This document shows positions 14,216-21,466 of a DNA stretch of 23,832 bases, piece after piece. Made by a program: the position numbers and the translations under genes. The stretch lies in NCBI GenBank assembly GCA_018700655.1, contig JABIUG010000159.1:1-23832 (forward strand), written 5' to 3'. The DNA is from Rhodospirillaceae bacterium (GTDB lineage Bacteria > Pseudomonadota > Alphaproteobacteria > SP197). The first letter of the stretch is position 1; the number at the start of each line of letters is the position of its first letter. The notes below the pieces were generated by a model that saw only the letters and a list, made by a program, of their open reading frames with translations, made no database searches and had not been told where the DNA came from.

Positions 14216-15029
14216 CGACGACCTCGAACTCCAGCCCGCTTTCATGGGCGATCACTTCGCCACGGGCAGGTATCCGGCCGAGCATGGCATAAACCAGGCC
14301 ACCGACCGTATCGACGTCTTCTTCGCGATCGTCGGGCAGCAGATCACAGCCGGTCATCTGCTCAAGCTCTTCGACCGAAGCGCGTGCCTGGGCCTCAATC
14401 AGTCCGCCGGGACGTTCAATCAGAAGCTGGGCATCATCGGTGTCGTGTTCATCCCAGATCTCACCGACAATCGGCTCAACCAGATCTTCAATCGTGGCAA
14501 GCCCGTCGATCCCGCCGTATTCATCGACCACCAGAGCCATGTGAAGACGTGCGGTGCGCATCTTGATCAGAAGGTCGACGACCGGCATCGACGGCGGCAC
14601 AAACAGGACACGCCGGGCGAGGGTCGCCAGCGGCGGTCCCGGCGGTTCGGTGCCCCAGTGATCGAGCAGGTCACGGACATGGATCATGCCGATCGGATCA
14701 TCGAGTGTCTCGCGATAGACCGGAAGGCGCGAATGGCCGACCTTGCGGACCAGTTCGACGACCTCGGCCAGCGGTGTCTGTTCATCGACTGCCACGACAT
14801 CGGCGCGCGGCACCATGACGTCGTCGACCCTGAGCTCGCCGAACTCCAGCAGGTTGACCAGCATGGAGCGCTCGGCATCCGAAAGGGTCTCGCCACCCTC
14901 CTCGTAATCATCGAGCAGCTCCCCGACCGTCTCGCGCAGACTCTCGCCGTTGCGCCCTCCGAGCATGCGGCGCAGCCAACCGCTCAGGCCGGTTGCCGGA
15001 TTGTTTGAGGAAGATGATCGGTCAGCCAT
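14157..15029 (-). CDS. corC: CorC/HlyC-family CBS-domain protein
   Basis: This hemolysin-related protein of about 290 residues is of the CorC/YbeX type, linked to Mg2+/Co2+ homeostasis and, through conserved linkage with ybeY and lnt, to envelope or ribosome functions. RSMLVNLLEFGELRVDDVMVP begins the tandem CBS domains (VMVPRADVVAVD and VLFVPPSMPVVDLL). A C-terminal CorC_HlyC domain follows, with LVVDEYGGIDGLATIEDLVE and later GRIPARGEVIAHESGLEFEV. No membrane segments are present. I prefer ATG 15029, preceded by AGGA, over the GTG at 15041 that overlaps the ybeY stop. Its 3' end overlaps lnt. Confidence 0.92.
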   Translation of the reverse strand: MADRSSSSNNPATGLSGWLRRMLGGRNGESLRETVGELLDDYEEGGETLSDAERSMLVNLLEFGELRVDDVMVPRADVVAVDEQTPLAEVVELVRKVGHSRLPVYRETLDDPIGMIHVRDLLDHWGTEPPGPPLATLARRVLFVPPSMPVVDLLIKMRTARLHMALVVDEYGGIDGLATIEDLVEPIVGEIWDEHDTDDAQLLIERPGGLIEAQARASVEELEQMTGCDLLPDDREEDVDTVGGLVYAMLGRIPARGEVIAHESGLEFEVVDADPRRIKRLRVRRATSRA

Positions 15030-15037
15030 GTTTCCTG

Positions 15038-15580
15038 TCACGCGTAGGGGTCGGGGACACCAAGTCCAGCAAGGACAAGGCGCTCGACGGCTTCCATGGT
15101 CTCGGCTTCATCGTCGTTGTTATGGTCATAACCCAGCAGATGCAGGGCTCCGTGGACCACGAGATGAGCCAGATGGTGGTTTGCCGGAAGGGCGGCCTCC
15201 CGGGCCTCGCGCAGCAGAGTCTCGCGCGCCAGCACGATGTCGCCCAGGGCAATCTCTTGGCCGGGGGGCTGGCCCGCCGCGGGCTCGGGAACAGCGCCAG
15301 CGACGCGCTCCGCACTGGGAAACGAAAGAACATTGGTGGGTTTGTCGATCGCACGCCATTGGCCGTTGAGCGAACGCACACAGGCGTCGTCCGCCAGCAT
15401 CAGTGAGACACCGACACGCGTCTCCGGGCAGGCCTGATCGAATGCGGCGACGCATGCCTGTCGCGCGCAATCCTCGGCGCCAGGCAGATCGTCGAGCCAG
15501 GCAGGGTCGTCGAGCGCGAGGTCAATCACCACGCGCGCGTCCCTGCCGGTCGTACTGAAGGATTGATCGTCGTCCATCAC
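15038..15580 (-). CDS. ybeY: endoribonuclease YbeY, rRNA maturation factor
   Basis: YbeY is a zinc-dependent single-strand endoribonuclease needed for 16S rRNA 3'-end maturation and ribosome quality control. The defining zinc motif H-x3-H-x5-H appears as HGALHLLGYDH, just after the conserved LAHLVV. The upstream block SLNGQWRAIDKPTNVLSFP is also diagnostic. At 180 residues it is a little longer than the E. coli protein, with an acidic N-terminal extension common in alphaproteobacteria. It begins inside the phoH stop (4-nt overlap), so it is coupled to phoH. Confidence 0.95.
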   Translation of the reverse strand: MMDDDQSFSTTGRDARVVIDLALDDPAWLDDLPGAEDCARQACVAAFDQACPETRVGVSLMLADDACVRSLNGQWRAIDKPTNVLSFPSAERVAGAVPEPAAGQPPGQEIALGDIVLARETLLREAREAALPANHHLAHLVVHGALHLLGYDHNNDDEAETMEAVERLVLAGLGVPDPYA

Positions 15581-16566
15581 GTTTTCCCCGGGTTGCCGGC
15601 CCGGCGGTCATAAGCACGTACGATGCGTGCGACGAGTTCGTGACGTACGACATCGACATCCGTGAACCGCACCGTCCCGATCCCGTCGACGCCGTCGAGA
15701 ATGCCGAGTGCATCGGCCAGCCCTGAGGTCTGGCCCGGTGGCAGGTCGACCTGGCTCAAATCTCCGGTCACGACCATGCGGGCGTTTTCGCCCAGCCGCG
15801 TCAGAAACATCTTCATCTGCACCGCTGTGGTGTTCTGGGCCTCGTCGAGAATGACAAAGGCGTTCGAAAGTGTGCGCCCGCGCATGAAGGCCAAGGGTGC
15901 GATCTCGATATCATCGCTCGCAAGACGCCGGTTGACCTTTTCGGTCGGCAGCATGTCGTAGAGCGCGTCGTAAAGCGGGCGAAGATAGGGATCGACCTTC
16001 TCGCGCAGATCCCCGGGCAGGAAACCGAGGCGCTCGCCGGCCTCGACTGCGGGCCGTGACAATACGATCCGGTCAACCTGGCCGGCCTCCATCATGGCCA
16101 CCGCCATCGCCACCGCCAGATAGGTCTTGCCGGTGCCGGCAGGGCCGAGTGCAAAGACCATTTCGGAATCCGCAAGAGTCTGAAGGTAGCGGGCCTGGTT
16201 GCGTGAACGCGGCGTGATCCGGCGCTTGGGTGTCTTGAGCTCGATCATCGATTCGTCCGGCGTATCTTCATCGGCCGGTACGCTGGCGATGCGCAAGGCG
16301 GCATCGACATCGGCAAGGCCGACACTCAGGCCGCTTTTGAGCCGGCCATAGAGCTGGTTCAACACACCCACCGCGGTGTCGGCCGACCATTCCGGGCCCG
16401 AAACGGCGACCTGATTGCCACGCGAAGTGACGGAGACATCGAGCTGCTGTTCGATTCGCGCCAGGTGCCGGTCGTGATCGCCATAAAGCGCGGTCAGCAA
16501 GCCGTTGTCGTCAAAGGTCAGGTAACGCAGGGCTTCGGGGGCCTCACTTGTTGGGGGCATCACCAT
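15577..16566 (-). CDS. phoH: PhoH-family ATPase (PhoH/PhoL)
   Basis: This PhoH-like P-loop ATPase is of the type clustered with ybeY, often called PhoL or YbeZ and linked to RNA metabolism. Walker A is ALGPAGTGKTYLA and Walker B is VILDEAQNTT. PGDLREKVDPYLRPLYDAL and VVTGDLSQVDLPPGQTSGL are further family blocks. The N-terminal ~100 residues form a KH-like region, followed by a basic linker (KRRITPRSRNQARYL). I start at ATG 16566, which overlaps the miaB stop as TGATG and has AAGGTGG upstream; the in-frame GTG at 16593 lies inside miaB. It is part of the tightly packed miaB-phoH-ybeY-corC-lnt unit. Confidence 0.94.
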   Translation of the reverse strand: MVMPPTSEAPEALRYLTFDDNGLLTALYGDHDRHLARIEQQLDVSVTSRGNQVAVSGPEWSADTAVGVLNQLYGRLKSGLSVGLADVDAALRIASVPADEDTPDESMIELKTPKRRITPRSRNQARYLQTLADSEMVFALGPAGTGKTYLAVAMAVAMMEAGQVDRIVLSRPAVEAGERLGFLPGDLREKVDPYLRPLYDALYDMLPTEKVNRRLASDDIEIAPLAFMRGRTLSNAFVILDEAQNTTAVQMKMFLTRLGENARMVVTGDLSQVDLPPGQTSGLADALGILDGVDGIGTVRFTDVDVVRHELVARIVRAYDRRAGNPGKT

Positions 16567-17939
16567 CAGGCCACCTTGTCCACGGTCGACCACCGTATTT
16601 TCCCGTCACCTGTGAGTTCGCCCGCCAGACTGTTGGTCTGGGCCTTGACCAGCGTGACTTCGGTGATGTTGCCCAGCAGGCTGTCATCGGCGTCGACAAA
16701 GACGGCCTGCAGCCAGGGGCTGCGCCCAATCAATTGGCCTGGCTGGCGACCAGCTTTTTCGAACAGAACCGGCGCGGTGCGTCCGATCGAGGCATGGTTG
16801 AACGCGGTCTGCTGGGCGGTCAGAAGTTGCTGCAGCGCACTCAGCCGCTCGGACTTCACTTGCTCGGGCACCTGGCTCCCCGCGGTCGAGGCGGGCGTGC
16901 CTGGTCGTGCGCTGTATTTGAACGAAAAGGCCGAGGCGAAGTTGACTGTGTTGATCAGCTTGAGCGTGTCGGCGAAATCTGCATCACTCTCGCCTGGAAA
17001 ACCGACAATGAAATCACACGACAGCGCGATGTCGGGCCGGGCGGCGCGGATCTTCTCGATCTTGCGCAGATAGTCATCAGCCGTGTGACGCCGGTTCATC
17101 GCCTTGAGGATCGCGTCGCTGCCTGACTGCACCGGCAGATGCAGATAAGGCATGAGCTGCTCGACCTCGCCATGGGCGGCAATCAGGTCGTCACTCATGT
17201 CGCGGGGATGGGACGTGGTGTAGCGGATCCGGTCGAGGCTTGGAATTTCTGCAAGCGCCCGGATCAGCCCGGCCAGCGTCCAGGCGTCACCGGCCGGGCC
17301 TGGGCCATGATAGGCATTGACGTTCTGGCCCAGCAGCGTGAGTTCGCGCACGCCGCCATCGACCAGGCGACGGGCCTCGATCAGCACATCACCGACCGGG
17401 CGCGAGAACTCCGCACCCCGGGTATAGGGCACGACGCAGAAGGTGCAGAACTTGTCGCATCCTTCCTGGACCGAAAGGAATGCTGCCGGCCCCTCGCTGC
17501 GCTGGGTATAGGGCAGGTGATCGAACTTCGATTCGGCGGGAAAGTCGGTATCAAGCACGGCACCCGTACTGCGATGGGCCTGGGCCACCAGTTCGGGCAG
17601 GCGATGGTAGGTCTGGGGCCCGACAATCAGGTCGACCACCGGCGCGCGACGCGCCATCTCCTCGCCTTCGGCCTGGGCAACGCAACCTGCCACGGCGATC
17701 AGCATGTCGCCGCCGGCGGCCCTGCGCTCTTCTTTGAGCGGGCGCAGGCGGCCCAGTTCGGAATAGACCTTCTCGGCTGCCTTCTCGCGAATATGGCAGG
17801 TGTTGAGGATGACCATGTCAGCCATTTCGGGCGTACCGGTTTCCTCATAGCCCAACGGCGCCAGAAGATCGGCCATACGACCGGAGTCGTAGACATTCAT
17901 CTGGCAGCCATAGGTCTTGATGAAGAGTTTTCTGGGCAA
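16566..17939 (-). CDS. miaB: tRNA-2-methylthio-N6-dimethylallyladenosine synthase
   Basis: MiaB is a radical-SAM methylthiotransferase that converts i6A37 to ms2i6A37 in tRNAs reading UNN codons. The 457-residue protein shows all three domains. The N-terminal MTTase domain holds the auxiliary-cluster cysteines Cys12 (TYGCQMN), Cys48 (NTCHIRE) and Cys86 (AGCVAQ). The radical-SAM CxxxCxxC is Cys161-Cys165-Cys168. The C-terminal TRAM domain includes LLGNITEVTLVKA. Nothing essential is missing. It is preceded by a 166-nt gap after the acyltransferase gene and may have its own promoter there. I see no strong promoter boxes. Confidence 0.97.
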   Translation of the reverse strand: MPRKLFIKTYGCQMNVYDSGRMADLLAPLGYEETGTPEMADMVILNTCHIREKAAEKVYSELGRLRPLKEERRAAGGDMLIAVAGCVAQAEGEEMARRAPVVDLIVGPQTYHRLPELVAQAHRSTGAVLDTDFPAESKFDHLPYTQRSEGPAAFLSVQEGCDKFCTFCVVPYTRGAEFSRPVGDVLIEARRLVDGGVRELTLLGQNVNAYHGPGPAGDAWTLAGLIRALAEIPSLDRIRYTTSHPRDMSDDLIAAHGEVEQLMPYLHLPVQSGSDAILKAMNRRHTADDYLRKIEKIRAARPDIALSCDFIVGFPGESDADFADTLKLINTVNFASAFSFKYSARPGTPASTAGSQVPEQVKSERLSALQQLLTAQQTAFNHASIGRTAPVLFEKAGRQPGQLIGRSPWLQAVFVDADDSLLGNITEVTLVKAQTNSLAGELTGDGKIRWSTVDKVA

Positions 17940-18105
17940 TCGCGGATCGCGTTATGGACGCGTCTTGGCGTCGAATGTGGGCACGTTATGTCTCGCCTGT
18001 GCGTTCGCGGGTCTTTGTTTCACCGTTACGGCGCTCTGCCGGTTTTCAGCAGCACGCTCGATGGCTTCACCATGCCTTAGCCCGAGCAGAAGAGTCAATT
18101 GGCAG

Positions 18106-18933
18106 TCAGTTTGCACGGGCCTTCTTGAATCGGCCCAGGCCACGCTGCCTGCGCGGGGGCAGACGGCCCGTCAGCGCCGCCATGACGCCGTCGTTGACCA
18201 CCGTGTGGCAATACTCGGCCAGGGCACGACGGTCGTCACCGACCTCTTCGATCGTCAGGGTGGGGTGGAATTGCACGACGACGGTGGCGGTCCCGGCTTT
18301 GAGCATGTCCCAGACATGGGGCAGCAGGTCCATGTCGCCATACCAGGCATAGACGGGGCGCATGTCGCGATCCATCGGCAGGTTCGAGAACCCGGAATAG
18401 GCAATCGAAATGGGTTGCACCATCACCGGATTGCCGCCGACCTTCTGTTGTGCGGTGGCAAACAGCGCGCGCTTGAAAGGCAGGACCCGGTTGCCGTCGC
18501 TGGTCGTGCCTTCGGGAAACAGGATAAGCCTTTCACCGGCCTCGAGGCGTTCTTCGATCGCGGTCTTGTGTTTGCCCGCCTGACTGCGTCGACGATCGAC
18601 GAACACGGTACGCTGCAGCTTGGCCAGGGTGCCAAAGAATGGCCAGTCACCGATCTCGGACTTGGCAACAAAACTGCCACGGATCAACGCACCCAGGATC
18701 TCGATATCAAGATAGGAACTGTGGTTGGAAACATAGATGCAGGGCCGTTTGCGGCTGGGGCGGCCCCTGATGTCGAGCTTGATGCCCATAACGCGCAACA
18801 CGATGCGGTGATAGAATTGAGGGAAGGCATGGCTCGCCTTGGCGCCGAACACCACCAGGACAACCTGGATCGGCAGACAGACCAGCGTGAAGCCGACATA
18901 GATCAGCGCACGGATCAGCGCGACGAAGATCAT
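18106..18933 (-). CDS. PlsC-type lysophospholipid / lyso-ornithine lipid acyltransferase
   Basis: This 275-residue 1-acylglycerol-3-phosphate acyltransferase-family enzyme has an N-terminal hydrophobic segment (ALIYVGFTLVCLPIQVVLVV), which suggests membrane attachment. The H-x4-D catalytic motif is NHSSYLD, and the acceptor-phosphate motif is LFPEGTTSDGNRVLPFKRALF. Its ATG overlaps the stop of the OlsB-like gene (ATGA), so the two are translationally coupled. That pairing suggests an OlsA role, O-acylating lyso-ornithine lipid made by the upstream enzyme. A PlsC role in phosphatidic acid synthesis cannot be excluded, so I leave the symbol blank. Confidence 0.88.
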   Translation of the reverse strand: MIFVALIRALIYVGFTLVCLPIQVVLVVFGAKASHAFPQFYHRIVLRVMGIKLDIRGRPSRKRPCIYVSNHSSYLDIEILGALIRGSFVAKSEIGDWPFFGTLAKLQRTVFVDRRRSQAGKHKTAIEERLEAGERLILFPEGTTSDGNRVLPFKRALFATAQQKVGGNPVMVQPISIAYSGFSNLPMDRDMRPVYAWYGDMDLLPHVWDMLKAGTATVVVQFHPTLTIEEVGDDRRALAEYCHTVVNDGVMAALTGRLPPRRQRGLGRFKKARAN

Positions 18934-19784
18934 GCCCCGCCGGGTCCGTCTTCGACCACTTCGTCGGCTTCGTCTTCTTTGGTGTAGCGCTTGCCGTACT
19001 TGTCATCGATCCGGGTCATGTCGAGCACAACGCAGACATCGGTGGTGTTGAACTGGCGATCGATCACGGCGCCGTCGCCAAAGCGGCAACCCGCGCGGAT
19101 GTAGCCCTTGATCAGTGGTGGCAGGCTGGCGCGGCCTTGCCTGAGGTCGACCTGGTCGAAGGGCAGGCGTTCCATGTCGACAAAGAGATGGTCGAGCGCC
19201 CGCGGACGCAGATCGTCGGGTGCGGCGACATGATAGGAAAGATAGGACAGGGGCAGCGCCAGATCGTCAGGTTCGGTGCCGTGCAGACTGGCGCAGCCAA
19301 ACATGATGCGGATGTCGTGCTGGACGACATAAGCGCCGAGACCGCGCAGCAGCGCCTGGACGGCAGCGCCGGCACGGTAGTTCATGTCGACGCAGCTTCG
19401 CCCCAACTCGACCAGCTCTCCATCGACGGCCAGCAGCTTGGAGATGTCGTATTCGCCGGCGGTGTAGAATTCGTGATGCTGGCACGCGACCGAGCGGCGC
19501 AGCAGGCGATAGGTGCCCACGATCGATTCGTCACCGTCACGTTTGGTATCGCGCACGATCAGGTGATCACAGATCTCGTCGAACGCATCGAAATCGCGCC
19601 CCTCGGCTTTCATCGAACCGATCGGTGTGGCCTTCATTTCATCGTAGAAAACCCGATAGCGCAGACGCTGGAGAGCGCGAATCTCCTTTTCGTCGCGCGC
19701 CAGACGCAGTTCGAGCGGCCCCAACATGATGCCGGTCTCGAGCGTCGCGCGTTCCGGATTGTTCCCGGTCACGCTTTGTCCCAC
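18930..19784 (-). CDS. olsB: GNAT-fold acyltransferase, OlsB-like (ornithine N-acyltransferase)
   Basis: This protein belongs to the hemolysin-like/OlsB GNAT family, whose characterised members transfer a 3-hydroxyacyl group from ACP to ornithine, the first step of ornithine lipid synthesis. Landmarks are LRYRVFYDEM near residue 45, FDEICDHLIV, VGTYRLLR, ELGRSCVDMNYR and GYIRAGCRFGDGAVID. At 284 residues the length is normal. The start is GTG 19784, 10 nt after the fur stop; there is no strong Shine-Dalgarno sequence and a later in-frame start (GTG 19772, ATG 19727) is possible. Coupling with the PlsC/OlsA-like gene supports the lipid role. An acidic tail (KEDEADEVVEDG) ends the protein. Confidence 0.75.
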   Translation of the reverse strand: MGQSVTGNNPERATLETGIMLGPLELRLARDEKEIRALQRLRYRVFYDEMKATPIGSMKAEGRDFDAFDEICDHLIVRDTKRDGDESIVGTYRLLRRSVACQHHEFYTAGEYDISKLLAVDGELVELGRSCVDMNYRAGAAVQALLRGLGAYVVQHDIRIMFGCASLHGTEPDDLALPLSYLSYHVAAPDDLRPRALDHLFVDMERLPFDQVDLRQGRASLPPLIKGYIRAGCRFGDGAVIDRQFNTTDVCVVLDMTRIDDKYGKRYTKEDEADEVVEDGPGGA

Positions 19785-19794
19785 GTTCGGGGCG

Positions 19795-20229
19795 TCACGC
19801 CTTGTTGTTCCCAGGCGCCGGCTTTACCGGCTTGCCGTAAAGCTCCAGGCGGTGGTCGACCAGCCGGAAGCCGAGGCGTGCCGCTATTTTTTCCTGCAGG
19901 CCCTCAAGTTCTTCATCAAAGAACTCGATGACCTGACCGGTCTCGACATTGATCAGGTGATCATGGTGATCGTCGTCATCGGTCGCTTCATAACGCGACC
20001 GCGGGCCGCCGAAGACATGGCTTTGGATGATGCCAGAATCCTCGAACAGCCGCAGCGTGCGATAAACCGTCGCCAGGCTGATCCGTGCGTCGATCGCGAC
20101 TGCGCGATGATGGACCTCGTCGACATCGGGGTGATCCTCGGCATCCGAGAGCACGCGCGCGATGACGCGCCGCTGATCGGTCATCTTCAAGCTCTTGTCG
20201 ATGCAGGCCTGTTCTATCGGTGACGTCAT
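19795..20229 (-). CDS. fur: Fur-family metal-responsive transcriptional regulator
   Basis: This 144-residue Fur-family repressor starts at ATG 20229, which has GGGA upstream; a longer frame to 20253 is unsupported. The winged-helix part includes MTDQRRVIARVLSD and the recognition helix ISLATVYRTLRLFEDSGII. The metal-binding part contains DDDDHHDHLINVETGQVIEF. The CxxC structural zinc motifs of enteric Fur are absent, as in many alphaproteobacterial Fur/Mur proteins, so the signal could be iron or manganese. It leads the fur-olsB-acyltransferase run with a 10-nt spacing. Autoregulation is plausible, but I see no convincing Fur box directly upstream. Confidence 0.85.
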   Translation of the reverse strand: MTSPIEQACIDKSLKMTDQRRVIARVLSDAEDHPDVDEVHHRAVAIDARISLATVYRTLRLFEDSGIIQSHVFGGPRSRYEATDDDDHHDHLINVETGQVIEFFDEELEGLQEKIAARLGFRLVDHRLELYGKPVKPAPGNNKA

Positions 20230-20376
20230 TGTTTTCCCGTGCCGCCATCGCATATCGGATGACCGGCGCTGTTCTTCCCCAAAAGCAGAGGCGTGATTTT
20301 AGCCGTTATTGCCTGCTCCCGCCACGGCTTCAACAGAGGCTTTCGCCAAACTTGATTAGACCCCATATATGGTACC

Positions 20377-20440
20377 TAGAGCAGATTACGTTTACACGGA
20401 ATCACTTTGTGGGTCCGTGTAAACGTGTGAATCCGCTCTA
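20377..20440. repeat. palindromic intergenic element, unit C1
   Basis: The ends TAGAGCAGATT (20377-20387) and AATCCGCTCTA (20430-20440) pair with one G-U-type mismatch. The core arms ACGTTTACACGGA (20388-20400) and TCCGTGTAAACGT (20414-20426) are exactly complementary, around a small CAC-TTT-GTG stem. It is clearly homologous to A1 at 7575-7636, with a G:C to C:G swap in the stem. Confidence 0.85.
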
Positions 20441-20445
20441 TCTCA

Positions 20446-20470
20446 TAGAGTCAGATCAGGATTTGCTCTA
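20446..20470. repeat. palindromic intergenic element, unit C2, core-less remnant
   Basis: The sequence starts TAGAGTCAGATC and ends GGATTTGCTCTA. It keeps the outer ends and the same upstream spacer (TCATAGAGT) as unit A2, but lacks the ~40-nt inner hairpin of A2. This suggests loss of the hairpin core, a usual fate of long palindromes. Confidence 0.6.
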
Positions 20471-20520
20471 GAGACCGGTTGGTTCAGGTCATTTCGACCT
20501 GAGCGGTAGATTGGTCTCTA
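20469..20520. repeat. palindromic intergenic element, unit D
   Basis: TAGAGACC (20469-20476) and GGTCTCTA (20513-20520) are exact inverted repeats, and TCAGGTC (20484-20490) pairs with GACCTGA (20496-20502) inside. It overlaps the end of C2 by two bases. Both end and core sequences differ from those of the other units, so it may be a separate subfamily. Confidence 0.65.
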
Positions 20521-20621
20521 AACCGTTGATAAAGAGCTAGATTATCATTTCAGGACGCCCCGACCTGATACGATCCTGCTGTTATGGCATGAACCCGAGC
20601 AGAACAGGGAACGAGCAACCC

Positions 20622-20876
20622 GTGAACCCAGCAGAGCCGGTCAAGACCGATCTCGCGCTCGACATCACAACCGATGTCTGTCCGCTGACCTTTGTCAAAA
20701 CCAAGTTGATGATCGAAGGCATGGAACCCGGCCAGACGGCACGGGTGCGCCTGAACGACGGCGAGACCCTGAAAAATGTGCCCCGCTCGGTCGAGGAACA
20801 CGGCCATGTGATCCTCTCCCTGGAACCCGAGACCGAGGGTTCGACGGTCTGGCTTCTGGTGCTGCAAAAGAACTGA
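20622..20876 (+). CDS. TusA/SirA-like sulfurtransferase-family protein
   Basis: This small protein of 84 residues has the TusA fold signature: a CPLTFVKTK block with Cys20 in the position of the sulfur-relay cysteine, followed by IEGMEPGQTARVRLNDG and a C-terminal beta strand STVWLLVLQKN. TusA relatives carry persulfide sulfur for tRNA thiolation or other sulfur transfers. The second Pro of the usual CPxP motif is Thr here, so it may be a specialised paralogue rather than TusA itself. I prefer GTG 20622 because it gives a family-like length and has AGGGA and GAG upstream; ATG 20589 adds 11 residues and has no Shine-Dalgarno sequence. It converges on rimI with a 6-nt gap. Confidence 0.8.
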   Translation: MNPAEPVKTDLALDITTDVCPLTFVKTKLMIEGMEPGQTARVRLNDGETLKNVPRSVEEHGHVILSLEPETEGSTVWLLVLQKN

Positions 20877-20882
20877 AACGTC

Positions 20883-21362
20883 TCAGATGAGATCGAGCGC
20901 CATGGTGAGCGCATCGGCCCCTGTCTTGTCGTAATAGCCGGGCCGGCGACCGACCTGCCTAAACCCCGCCGCGTTGTAGAGCGCCCGCGCAGGGTGATTG
21001 TCATCGGCGACTTCCAGATGGATTTTTACCGCACCGGTAGCCCGTGCACGTTCGATCGCAGCCCTGACCAGAAGACGCCCGACTCCGCCATCGCGCCATT
21101 CGGGCAACACGCCGATCGAGAGCAGTTCGGCCTCGTCTGCGGTCACCCGGACGAACGCAAAGCCGATATCGCCACCGTCTGGATCACCGTTGTCTGGATC
21201 GACTGCGGCCAGGGCGATGCCGCCGGGCCCGCCGACAACCCGTGCAATGAAATCGGCGCTCCAGGCTTCGTCGAAGCACCGGCCATGGAGATGGCTGAGG
21301 CCGCCGGCTTCATCGGCCTTGGCCTGGCGCAAGGTCATGGGCGGGGTGGTCATGGACGGCAT
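20883..21362 (-). CDS. rimI: ribosomal-protein-alanine N-acetyltransferase RimI-like GNAT
   Basis: RimI-type GNAT enzymes acetylate N-terminal residues, classically of ribosomal protein S18, using acetyl-CoA. Typical blocks are AELLSIGVLPEWRDGGVG (acetyl-CoA loop region), LLVRAAIERA, IHLEVADDNHPARALYNAAGF and GRRPGYY. I start at ATG 21362, although ATG 21353 is also possible; a frame to 21410 would run into palindromic unit E and is rejected. The Shine-Dalgarno sequence is weak. The usual partner tsaB is not adjacent: the next gene upstream is a divergent dipeptidase. Other GNAT substrates remain possible. Confidence 0.85.
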   Translation of the reverse strand: MPSMTTPPMTLRQAKADEAGGLSHLHGRCFDEAWSADFIARVVGGPGGIALAAVDPDNGDPDGGDIGFAFVRVTADEAELLSIGVLPEWRDGGVGRLLVRAAIERARATGAVKIHLEVADDNHPARALYNAAGFRQVGRRPGYYDKTGADALTMALDLI

Positions 21363-21373
21363 CAGGCGCTCAT

Positions 21374-21437
21374 GTAGAGCAGATTCACGTGAGGCGGTGC
21401 AACCACGCATGGTTCCACCGCCTCACGATCCGATCTA
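21374..21437. repeat. palindromic intergenic element, unit E
   Basis: Exact 12-bp arms CGTGAGGCGGTG (21388-21399) and CACCGCCTCACG (21416-21427) surround AACCA/TGGTT with the loop CGCA, giving a stem of about 17 bp. The outer ends are TAGAGCAGAT and ATCCGATCTA. It occupies most of the divergent spacer between rimI and the dipeptidase gene. Confidence 0.85.
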
Positions 21438-21466
21438 GCTTGTGGCCTGCACAAAGGACCCTTTGC

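Larger units (their letters stand above)
20230..20621. other. intergenic region between divergent fur and the TusA-like gene
   Basis: About 390 nt carry no gene. The fur-proximal 20230-20376 presumably holds the fur promoter; the only clear symmetry there is the 10-bp palindrome CCATATATGG (20363-20372). From 20377 to 20520 the region is filled with three palindromic units (C1, C2, D). An inverted repeat TGATAA (20527-20532) / TTATCA (20542-20547), AT-rich and operator-like, lies between unit D and the TusA-like gene. ATG 20584 is followed at once by GCA TGA and is not a useful start. Confidence 0.5.

Noticed and set aside
16567..16593. phoH start at GTG 16593
   Set aside because: It would lie inside miaB, while ATG 16566 overlaps the miaB stop in the usual TGATG arrangement.
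21363..21410. Longer rimI reading frame starting at 21410
   Set aside because: The extra codons fall inside palindromic unit E and show no family similarity. ATG 21362 or 21353 gives a normal GNAT start.
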